Assembly: GCA_027600665.1 (NCBI GenBank)
Contig: JADGJL010000617.1
Span: forward strand, 4,081-17,150
Length of the DNA: 13,070 nucleotides
Direction of reading: 5' to 3'
Origin: Irineochytrium annulatum
Taxonomy: Eukaryota > Chytridiomycota > Chytridiomycetes > Chytridiales > Chytridiaceae
Under the pieces are notes generated by a model, which worked only from the letters and a program-made list of their open reading frames with translations, was not told where the DNA came from and searched no databases. Position 1 is the stretch's first letter; the number at the start of each line of letters is the position of its first letter. Of this stretch, positions 1-7,457 are shown one piece after another. The translations under genes and the position numbers were made by a program.

Positions 1-25
1 CACCAACAAGCGGTGTATGTATTAT

Positions 26-31
26 TTTATT
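26..31 (-). terminator. Polyadenylation signal of the B-lectin/CAP gene
   Basis: AATAAA on the minus strand, about 255 nt beyond the stop codon of the gene at 286-1513, in AT-rich DNA. The other three minus-strand genes show the same hexamer at comparable distances, which supports the assignment. The interval 1-285 otherwise holds no coding signal and is read as 3' UTR. Confidence 0.45.
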
Positions 32-285
32 ACAGTGCGATAGGCCCGAGAAAAAAAGTATCTGCAACTCATCTGCACAACTACACAAAGGAGCCAGAGG
101 GACGATAGAAACAGGTTGACAGGCCGTAGACTTCAGGGATACAAATAAAGTTAAGCTAAAGCATCTTTCAGCAGGGCAAGAGACGTGTGTGGAGGCATAA
201 CTTAAAGCTCAAGTAAAAAAAAATTACTGTTGAATATACGCACTAAGAATTGTGTTGTGCTAGTGTAAATAAACAAAATAAAGCA

Positions 286-1513
286 TCAGTTCCATGTCAA
301 CACCGGCGCGCCCGGGTACGGTGCCTCCCCAATGTAATTACCCGGTGGCACATACCTACACACCACGACCGAGCACCCTTTCCCCATCGCCTCCCCGCAC
401 CCTAACCTCAGCGTCGTATCCCACACGACCTGCGTATAATGATTGAAATGGCTACCCTGCAGCCCCTCATCAACCCAGGCCTTCGTGGCGGCCTCGAAGC
501 TCGCGGTGCCGCTCCCGCCGCTCATGTACAGGTTCTCACCCTGGCCCGAGACACCCGAGTGACGCAGCGAGCACGTAGAGGCGAGGCTTGCGGCGTAGGA
601 CGCTGCCGCGGACGCAACGGTCGCGTCCCAGGTTAGGTCGGGCATGGCGTAGCCCGTGGCGCGGCGCGCGGCGTTGTGCGGGGTTAAGGCGTCGGAGGGG
701 GCAAGACCGGAGGCGGCCGGTGCTACGGAGGGGGCCGTAGGAGGCTTGATGGACGTGGACGTATGGCGCGCGGTCGACGGGTGTGAGGTTGAGGGTTTTG
801 TGGTTGTTGAGGAAGGCTTTGATGCCAGGGCTGGAGTTAATGCCGGAGTCGCCGGGCTAGGGGTCGGAGAACCGTCCCAGATGCTAGACGTCGGCAACGC
901 CGGTGGTATCAGCCACGACGGTTCCTCGCTCTTATCGACTATCAAAAAAAGAGTTGCCGTCATCAATTCCGTTCCTAATGCTGCCCACACGGTACCTACC
1001 CGCCCCTGAGCTCCAGAGCATCCCGCAGTGCCGATCATACACGACCAAGTTCCCGTCCCTCCTCAACGTCGCGCAGTTGGACTCCCCCGTTGTTTTAGTA
1101 GTCCAGATAATGGCGTTGGTCGCGGCGTTCACGACCACGAGGTCGCCCTGCGTCCGCATCTCGAGCGTGAAGGTGCCCGTTTGATGCGCATGGTTTGCGG
1201 TGCCGCTCGACCAGTAGGAGAAGTTCGGGCCGTAGCCGCCGTGGCGATACAGGACGAGGTTCTATTGTCATACGCGACTTGATTAGAGATGGATTCAAAG
1301 AGGACCAAAGCTTCTGCATGGACTTACCCCATCCGGCTGCAAGTACAGCGTCTCCTGATGGGTGTTCACGATAGCATTGACAGCGCTACTCGACAAGTGC
1401 TGGCCGGCCAGCAGCGACGCGTTCAGGAAGCATATCTCGCAGGCGATTGGCGCAGCGGTTTGGCCTGAGGCAACGGCGGTGATGGCCGCGACGAGGGCGG
1501 CCACGGCGATCAT
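286..1513 (-). CDS. Secreted bulb-type lectin + CAP/SCP (PR-1-like) domain protein
   Basis: Three exons (1513-1328, 1261-1000, 938-286) encode 366 residues; the introns are 66 nt (GTAAGT/TAG) and 61 nt (GTAGGT/TAG). The first ATG gives a signal peptide (hydrophobic residues 2-15, cleavage near 17). Residues about 35-149 form a B-lectin (beta-prism II) domain with three repeats: QPDGNLVLY (59-67) keeps the QxDxNxVxY mannose-site pattern, while the repeats near 98-107 and 129-137 are degenerate. A Ser/Thr/Pro linker, probably O-glycosylated, spans 150-230. A CAP domain fills 232-366, with HNAARR (H237), GENLY (284-287 region), HYTQVVW (H316) and CRYVPPGNYIGE (343-354). Known CAP proteins of fungi bind sterols or fatty acids outside the cell; B-lectins bind mannose. 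Cell-wall or host-glycan binding is an inference. Splicing at codon 62/63 exactly restores the lectin motif, which supports the model strongly. Confidence 0.88.
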
Positions 1514-1740
1514 GATGGAGAAGTTCGGAGAAGGAAAGTGACTTCGAAGTCCGAGGGCGAGGTCTATAACTCGAAGGCCAGGACGAATTCGACGATGTAC
1601 CCGTCGAACGGGCGACGGCGGCCGATAATGAGAGCAGCCGCCAGTGCGGGATCGATCCCTCTTGTGGTAATACCAGCCGCCGCCGGGAAGAGCGGGCCTG
1701 ACGGGCTGGATGTCAAGGGCTGTCATTTTCCCATTTATCA

Positions 1741-1750
1741 GTCACGTGAC
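1741..1750. promoter_or_regulatory. Perfect E-box palindrome GTCACGTGAC
   Basis: A 10-bp perfect palindrome around CACGTG, 228 bp upstream of the lectin/CAP start codon. This is the extended core recognised by bHLH and bHLH-leucine-zipper factors (Cbf1/Pho4-like in fungi). Binding and use in this organism are inferred from the motif and position only. Confidence 0.4.
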
Positions 1751-1826
1751 AAAATGGGTGCCCCTCACAGGATATGCTAATAGACTAATACAGAAGCATA
1801 ACCTACAAGAAATTTGATTTGGCGGT

Positions 1827-1832
1827 TTTATT
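1827..1832 (-). terminator. Polyadenylation signal of the 790-aa membrane-protein gene
   Basis: AATAAA on the minus strand, about 246 nt beyond the stop at 2078-2080 and upstream of the next gene's promoter region. Confidence 0.5.
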
Positions 1833-2077
1833 GAAAAAAATACGGGTTCGCGAGAAAGGCTAAGCTAAGAGAAGAAGGCAAAAATGGAATTGTACGAAAA
1901 GTAGCGGGTATCCCACCAAGGTAGTGCGAAAATTAGTGCTGGAAAGTAGTGTCCGTTTAAGAAGGCTAGGAGGAAACGAGCCGCGCAGAACGAAGAAAAC
2001 GGAAAAAGGCCACCGGCAGGCTCCAAAAGGTCGGATATGAAAAAATAACAGCGTCCAAGGCGACGGGCAAACGTCCC

Positions 2078-4450
2078 TTAACAAACCGGGCCCATCGTCA
2101 AGTACCTCGACAAGCTCTGCTCGCTCCCAATCGTGCTCTCCCCATCGCCCACATCACAATCCAGCTTGTCAATACTCGATGCCCCATCCTCCTCCTCCTC
2201 TAAGACAACCTCGATCGTCAATAACGAACCCCTCTTCCCAACGACCCTTTCAACAGTCCCTTTCCCCCACCCTCCTTCCTCCGTGCCCACGCTGACAGCG
2301 CTCCCTGGCCCATACAACCCCGCGTTGGCGCCAGCATCGACCTCGACCCTGACTCCCACGGCCCTCTTCCCTCCTCGTCCCTTGAACACGCCCACGACCT
2401 TCGTCATCCACCCCATGCTCGCGCTGGACGCCGCGGTGGCCCAGCTTCGCGCCGAGTCGATGCTGGCGCCGCCGGGGCGCTGTAAGGCCCAGCTGCGCGC
2501 CGAGTCGATGCTTGGACCGCCAACCCGCTGCGGTCCGTCCTCAATGACGAACTCACGCGCGCCTAGCACGTCCTCATCCGAGGGCTGGAGGGCCTCCATG
2601 CGAGCATCAGAGACGGTCCCGATGTCGCGGCGGAGGCAGGCGCGTGGCGGTGACGGCATGTGAAGCATGTCGGCTGGTATTGTGGGCGTTAACGTGGTTG
2701 TTTGAGAGGAAGGGGACGATGCGGGGGAGATGGTTGGCGTGAGTGTAGTACTGGGGAAGAGGACGACGGCGAGGCGCCCGTTGGCAGCCTGCTTGAGGCG
2801 GGTGATGAGTGGTTGGATGTTATGAGCGCATGGGGGTTTGGTGGATGTGGGGGAGTGAGACGGGGAGGAGTCCGCTGAGAATGACGGAGGGATAAGGGTG
2901 CGGTTTGTAGAGTGGTTTAGGGAGGATTGGGGCGAGGACGATGTGGACGCAGGCGGCGAGAGGTAAATGCGCGGTGTGGGGGTGGAGGGCTTAGGTAAGT
3001 TAAGCCTGGCGGCGTTGGAAGGCAATTGGATGAGTGGAGGTGGAACGCCGAAGGCCAGTTCCACAAGGCCGAGCTTCGTGATGTCGGAGGGACGACGAGA
3101 GACCGGCGATGGGGTGAAGGCCAGCTCCATGAAATCTACGTCGACGGCCGTCGACGGCGTTGACGGCGAGGCTGGCTCGTCCGCAATCAGTGTCGACTCA
3201 CTCCCGCGCCTTGGTCCAGCGGCATCATCATCTCGGAAACTGCTGACGCCTAAGTTCTCCACGTCCATCATAGACTGCTTCACGGACCCGCTCGCCCGTC
3301 TCCGCACCGCCGCCGCCCCCACCAGGCCCGCCACCGCTAGGCACGCCACGATGCCGACGCCAGCGGCGGCAATCACGGACTTCGATGCCCCACTCCCACC
3401 AGACCCTCCATTCATCGCCCCCGCTTGTCCTCCTGCCGATCCTCCCGCCGGGCCTCCACCATTCCCAGAGCCGCCCGTTGGACTAAGATGGCTACCCGAA
3501 GGCCCCACGGGTTTACCCGCGGCTCCGTTCGGCGCCTGCCCAAACGCTGTAGGACCTGCGCTGGCCCCTACAGGCGCCGGCTCGGGCGAGCCCGCAATGC
3601 CACCGAAACCTTGCGAATTCCCAACCGGGTTGCTCCCAGCGCCGGCCCCCGCAGCGTTGTCGAACATCGCGTCGGGCACCCAAGTCCCGACGTCCTTCCC
3701 TCCCCAAGTATGCGGGTGGTTTGCCAGCCAGCTGGAGCGCTCGGCGGGTCCAAACTTCATCCAGAACGGCGGCGCATCGTCCGATGTCTGCGAACTCGCG
3801 TCGCTGCCGCCAGAAGCCGTGACGGGTGGGTTCACGGTCAGGGTCGCCGCGGTTGCTGGCGTGCTGCCTTGGGCTGGCATTCGTGTGCCCCCTGGCTCCG
3901 GTCCGTTGTCGTTTGGAACAAAATTAGAGCCTTCTTCCTCAGACGGTCCAGCACCCATGGGGGAATTGTTGATAGGATGCCATGACGATGTGGTGGGCAC
4001 GGGGTTGTGGTTGGAATTCGGGGTGGTCGGTGTTGGCGATGCAACCTCTCCGTCCATTTGGGGTTGTCCTTGAGGACTGGCGTCGCTGTCGCTGTCCAGA
4101 GCCTGTGACCGAGCCCACGGAATGATGGCGAGGAGGACTATCATAAGGAGGACGAGCACTCGGGATTGCGCTGGTGCTGTGATCCTGCGCTGCAAGGGTT
4201 TCACAGGGACTGAAGTGGCCGCTCGCTCCAGCCCCGGTCGTCCCGGGGATCTCCGTCTCGTCCGTATCCGCTCCTTAGGCCTCCCTCCCGCAGCGCAGCA
4301 GCTCGGCGGCACCCCGCGGCTGTCCCCGGACTCATCCGCGGCTTCCCCGGCAGGCGGCGGTCGCCGTTTTCTGATCATGCCAGCTGTCGAAGGTTGGTCC
4401 CCGGCGTCGGCGCAGGCCTCTCTCCCTCCCCGCTGTTGATGGGAAAGCAA
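2078..4450 (-). CDS. Unrecognised Ser/Pro/Gly-rich membrane protein
   Basis: One uninterrupted 790-codon frame; I recognise no family. Residues 1-96 are basic and low in complexity. A hydrophobic stretch (98-112, VLVLLMIVLLAII core) is followed by small polar residues, so it could be a signal anchor. If translation starts at Met103 (position 4144) it would be a cleavable signal peptide ending near 116. Residues 117-355 are Ser/Thr/Pro/Gly-rich and enclose a Trp-rich patch at 230-258 (four Trp). A clear transmembrane helix spans 358-382, followed by RRR, consistent with a cytosolic tail. The tail is Ser/Pro-rich to about 600, has two copies of a 16-residue repeat at 641-671, and ends in a Gly/Val-rich, probably beta-rich segment (683-752) and an acidic run (EEEED). 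The layout resembles fungal single-pass surface sensors, but there is no homology that I can name. The start is uncertain because only about 180 bp separates codon 1 from the presumed 3' end of ATP3. Confidence 0.7.
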   Translation of the reverse strand: MLSHQQRGGREACADAGDQPSTAGMIRKRRPPPAGEAADESGDSRGVPPSCCAAGGRPKERIRTRRRSPGRPGLERAATSVPVKPLQRRITAPAQSRVLVLLMIVLLAIIPWARSQALDSDSDASPQGQPQMDGEVASPTPTTPNSNHNPVPTTSSWHPINNSPMGAGPSEEEGSNFVPNDNGPEPGGTRMPAQGSTPATAATLTVNPPVTASGGSDASSQTSDDAPPFWMKFGPAERSSWLANHPHTWGGKDVGTWVPDAMFDNAAGAGAGSNPVGNSQGFGGIAGSPEPAPVGASAGPTAFGQAPNGAAGKPVGPSGSHLSPTGGSGNGGGPAGGSAGGQAGAMNGGSGGSGASKSVIAAAGVGIVACLAVAGLVGAAAVRRRASGSVKQSMMDVENLGVSSFRDDDAAGPRRGSESTLIADEPASPSTPSTAVDVDFMELAFTPSPVSRRPSDITKLGLVELAFGVPPPLIQLPSNAARLNLPKPSTPTPRIYLSPPASTSSSPQSSLNHSTNRTLIPPSFSADSSPSHSPTSTKPPCAHNIQPLITRLKQAANGRLAVVLFPSTTLTPTISPASSPSSQTTTLTPTIPADMLHMPSPPRACLRRDIGTVSDARMEALQPSDEDVLGAREFVIEDGPQRVGGPSIDSARSWALQRPGGASIDSARSWATAASSASMGWMTKVVGVFKGRGGKRAVGVRVEVDAGANAGLYGPGSAVSVGTEEGGWGKGTVERVVGKRGSLLTIEVVLEEEEDGASSIDKLDCDVGDGESTIGSEQSLSRYLTMGPVC
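2438..2533. repeat. 48-bp in-frame tandem repeat (two copies)
   Basis: Two adjacent 48-bp units, imperfect at the DNA level, inside the 790-aa gene. They encode QRVGGPSIDSARSWA and QRPGGASIDSARSWA (residues 641-655 and 657-671). Differences are mostly synonymous or conservative, so the duplication has been kept in frame. Confidence 0.8.
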
Positions 4451-4809
4451 ATCGGCAGTCTTGCAGGGTCGTGGACGGGTACTGCGTTCGCCTTAACTTT
4501 GCTCAACTGACACCTTTGTCACACCGCACCGCGTGCCGCCTGTCGCAAGACAGATTAAAAAGAAGCAAGTTTCTTTATCCTCTCTTCATGCTAAAGCTTC
4601 TGTAGATAAACATAGAATTTCCACTAACGTCTCTTTATTGGCATGGTATTACACTCGCCCATTTCAATTCAGCGATATTGTGTCCGCCTGTAAAGAAAAA
4701 CAAAACGAAAAAAAAAAAATCATCCAAAGCAAAGGGGTTGGGAGGGAGGCCGTAAATATGGTCGAGGGGGTTGATCGGATGAAAGAGAGCTTCTGCGTGC
4801 AGAGACCCT
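4451..4809. other. Short intergenic: promoter of the 790-aa gene and 3' UTR of ATP3
   Basis: About 360 bp with no coding signal. The ATP3 3' UTR occupies the right part to the AATAAA at 4634-4639, leaving about 180 bp as upstream region for the next tandem gene. An A-rich run lies near 4696-4720. Confidence 0.55.
4634..4639 (-). terminator. Polyadenylation signal of ATP3
   Basis: AATAAA on the minus strand, about 170 nt beyond the ATP3 stop codon. Confidence 0.5.
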
Positions 4810-6293
4810 TTACATGGCGGAGGCACCCGTGATAATGTCGATCTGGTACAAAATAACTGTTAAAAAACCTTCCGTAGGACCAGCCAAATCAAATTTCCTC
4901 ACCAGCTCGTTCGTGATAGCGGCCTGACGAGAGCGGTTGTAGGTGAGGGTGAGCTTCGTGATCATTTCGCCGGCGTTCTTGGTCGCGTTCTCCATGGCCG
5001 TCCTCTTGGCCGCCATCTCCGACGCATAGCCCTCGGAAATCGCCCAGAAGAGGTTGTTGGCAAAGGAGAACTCCTGGAAAGACTTCAGGATGTGGTCGTC
5101 GACCTCGTATGCGAAGATGTTCGCTATGTTGGTAAATAGGTCAACAAAATGCCTAAAGTGTCAGAAGAAAGGAAAAACTCACGGGAGGCGGCGATGGCCT
5201 CGGGCGTGTAGACGTTGATAGTCTCAAGCTCGTACGCGATGACGGACTTGAACCTGTTGTAGAACAACTTCCCGCCGTCCGTGTCGAGGTTCGCTGCGAG
5301 CACATGTCCCGCGATAACGGAGGCCTCGTACCAGGTGGGGACGTTCTTGGCGACCTGGTCGAAGTGCATTGTCAGGTTGCCACGGTACTCCCTCGTGATC
5401 TGGTTCCGGGCCTTCTGGCCGAGGCAGACGACGAGTGAGGAAGCGTTGTTGTTCAAGTACCGCTTCACGCCCTTCGCAATCGTAGAGTGGATGCCGCCGC
5501 AGAGACCACGGTCGGAGGAGACGGCGATAACGAGCGGCTTTGTGGGCTCCTCAGCGGCCGTCTGGGCGTGCTTGTAAAGAGCTTCGTATGTGATATAAGT
5601 CCACCTCATCAACACCCCGACCGAGAAAACATACCGTTCCCCGCGACACCGTACACACGCGCCGTCTCCATGTTCCTCTGGGCCCTCGCGACCTTCGTGG
5701 AGGCAATCATCTTCATCGACTTCGTGATCTTAGCAATGTTCGAAATCGACTTCAGACGAAGCTGAACTGAAAGAGTAGCAGCAAGGTTAGTTCAACAATA
5801 AGCAAAGCAAAAATAAAAGAGCCAGAACACTCAGTTGCTGCCTTGGCCACAATCCTACTCACTCTCCTTCAACGTCGCGTAGGTCCTCGCCTGGGTGGCA
5901 GCATTGTGGCTACACGACGCAGAGGTTAATACACGAACGAGAAGCATTCCCATCGTCCTTCCGTCATCGTCATCGGGGCCGTCCTGGGCCCATCGCTTTC
6001 CGCGATCCTGGCCGTTCCTCATCCCACCAAAGAACAAGTCCCCGGCCCCCGGCCCATTCCCGACGCGGATCCATTCATCGCGGTTGGCCGACATCGCCGT
6101 ACCCCATGGGCCCTCGCAGCACCCAACAGATCTCGTCCTTCCCGCTGTTCCAAAATCCCCATCCAGCCCGTCGGCCAGTCCGATGCCCAGCCGGCAGGCA
6201 AGGGGCCGGCTCCGCGATCCCGGCCGATGCTCACTTGATGCTGAGCGCAGCGACCGTCGCGACGGTGGGTCGAAGGGCCCTGGACGAGAACAT
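4810..6293 (-). CDS. ATP3: Mitochondrial F1-ATP synthase gamma subunit
   Basis: Central-stalk rotor subunit of F1Fo-ATP synthase, in the mitochondrial matrix. Six exons (6293-6235, 5909-5863, 5766-5635, 5581-5183, 5123-4903, 4842-4810) give 296 residues, near the family's usual size of about 290-310. The introns are 325, 96, 53, 59 and 60 nt. Exon 1 encodes a classical presequence ([19 protein letters not shown]: Arg, Ser, no acids); cleavage is likely near residue 30. Then come the N-terminal helix (TLKEIQLRLKSI, 32-43), SSDRGLCGG (101-109) and the C-terminal helix with the family signature [14 protein letters not shown] (282-295). That signature appears only after the last 60-nt intron is removed. 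Exon 1 joins in phase 2 across a GTGAGC donor and an acceptor preceded by ATTAACC, a good branch site. An alternative start at 5953 or 5947 inside the first intron ([14 protein letters not shown]) is possible but less likely. The family call is certain; exon 1 is the least certain exon. Confidence 0.96.
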
Positions 6294-6314
6294 CGCGACT
6301 TTTTCTTTTTTCCG

Positions 6315-6338
6315 GTCACTCGCGAAAAGTTGAGTGAC
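6315..6338. repeat. 7-bp inverted repeat in the ATP3 5' leader
   Basis: GTCACTC and GAGTGAC separated by 10 nt, ending 22 nt before the ATP3 start codon. It could be a paired half-site for a regulator or a small mRNA hairpin. The repeat is seen directly; function is inferred. Confidence 0.4.
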
Positions 6339-7005
6339 GGCCGTGGACGGCGACGGACCTGCCTCACCCCCGACCCGGCCAGGCACGCCCAGCACTACAC
6401 CACGGCTGCCTGGCGCTCCTTTCTTCCGCTTCTTTTCCTTGTCTCGCAGCCGCGTTGTGTGCACCTGGTGCGACAACCTCATCGCCGAGTCAAATGCCTC
6501 GACGCGGACAGCCCGTGCCGAGATCACGGAGATTATGGCGTGTCTGGAGACAGAAATGACGGACGAGGTCGTTGTTGCCAGCGGACGTGGTGCTTGAGGA
6601 CGCCGGCGGATGGACGGTGTTATATCTCGTTGGATATAGCGGCACGAGCACCAGGGCCCGGGGATTACAGGATGTTACGGTTGCTGTAGTACACCGCACG
6701 TCATGGCGAAGAGGAGGTTGCCCCCATTCGAACCATCACTCGTTGGTTGGCGGCAGCACCCCCGCCATGGCAGTTGGGGACGGGTTCCTGTCCGCAGCGT
6801 TGCAGTCAACAGATGGACGGTGATTGAGTGGGGTCAACTGCAGAGGAAGCGGACGTAATGTGAGGCTGATCAAGCTGGCGTTTGTGCTTATGTACCAGCG
6901 AGTTCTGGTGTAGACGCAAAGGACAAAAGATGACGCGAAATTTGGATAGGGAGAATTTCGGCGCCCCTCTCTCGCCTTTCGCACTTCGTTTGGACGGCTA
7001 CTTGT

Positions 7006-7015
7006 TTTATTTATT
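7006..7015 (-). terminator. Possible polyadenylation signal AATAAATAAA (minus)
   Basis: Two overlapping AATAAA hexamers on the minus strand, about 30 nt beyond the stop of the unassigned Cys-rich frame at 7046-7399. No accepted minus-strand gene ends here, so it is either chance in an AT-rich patch or the 3' end of an unrecognised or relict transcript. Confidence 0.25.
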
Positions 7016-7045
7016 TGAAGATTGTTACTTGTTTTCTGCATTTTG

Positions 7046-7399
7046 TCACTTCATTGTGCAGTATGGTCGACCTCGTTGTCTTCTATATTGCAACATGGCG
7101 TAGGGCTTGCAATGCGTGGCGTCGCCTGTGATGGGCTTGATGGGACTCACGAGTGACTCCCAGTCGGCCGCGTTCGCAGTGTTGCTTTGAAAAGGTGTTC
7201 TGTTTGCTTCCGCGTTCAGCAGACAGGCTCGAGGCCGGTGCTGGTTATCCAGAGCTGCAGCTGATAGCCCGCAGTCGCAGTCGACCGTGTCCATGTTCGT
7301 GGCGTTTCCAAGAATAAGGTTACACCAGGTGGTGTCGAAGTCGCTGCATACGCCTACCTCATCCCGCTGGCCCTGCAAGCCCGACAGTCCCCGGCTCAC
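7046..7399 (-). other. Unassigned Cys-rich open frame; possible exon or gene remnant
   Basis: A minus-strand frame with no recognisable family. From about 7347 downward the codons are strongly G/C-ending and the peptide looks natural (for example TTWCNLILGNATNM, then VDCDCG and several further Cys). It is flanked by a possible acceptor (ATGCAG, ending at 7348) and a possible donor (GTGAGT from 7150), so an exon 7347-7151 is conceivable. No convincing start codon or upstream exon is visible, because further upstream on this strand lies the arrestin gene in antisense. It could be a chance frame, an antisense transcript or the 3' end of a broken gene. Confidence 0.22.
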
Positions 7400-7457
7400 A
7401 CATAGTGCTCGCTCTCTGCATCCTCATCTCGGAGTCTGCGTGCCGATAAAAGCCGTC

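Larger units (their letters stand above)
1514..2077. other. Intergenic: promoter of the lectin/CAP gene and 3' UTR of the 790-aa gene
   Basis: No credible coding sequence. The left part is GC-rich 5' flank of the lectin/CAP gene and contains a CACGTG palindrome. The right part (about 1827-2077) is A/T-richer on the coding strand and ends in an AATAAA, as expected for the 3' UTR of the gene at 2078-4450. Confidence 0.6.
6294..7457. other. Divergent spacer between ATP3 and the arrestin-SH3 gene
   Basis: 1.16 kb that should hold the ATP3 promoter and 5' UTR (left) and the 5' flank of the arrestin gene (right). I cannot assign a gene here with confidence. Notable content: a 7-bp inverted repeat next to the ATP3 start, a long pyrimidine tract ending in CAG at about 6418-6452 followed by a coding-like plus-strand stretch (to 6597), a small TATATC/GATATA hairpin at 6621-6638, and a Cys-rich minus-strand frame at 7046-7399. 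Confidence 0.5.

Noticed and set aside
2967..4073. A 368-codon plus-strand frame opposite the 790-aa gene
   Set aside because: It mirrors the GC-rich Pro/Gly/Ser codons of the minus-strand gene, and its product is almost pure Pro/Ala/Gly/Ser. The minus frame has a transmembrane helix and an in-frame repeat, so it is the real one.
5945..5953. ATP3 start at the ATG pair 5953/5947
   Set aside because: It gives an open N-terminus, but the strong branch site and acceptor just downstream and the ideal presequence on exon 1 favour the distant start. Kept as an alternative in the findings.
5895..6689. A 264-codon plus-strand frame across the ATP3 first intron and spacer
   Set aside because: It overlaps ATP3 exons, is Arg/Pro/Ser-rich without any domain, and most of it is explained by GC-rich DNA lacking stops.
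6736..7041. A 101-codon minus-strand frame in the divergent spacer
   Set aside because: No natural codon bias, no domain, and partly AT-rich noncoding DNA.
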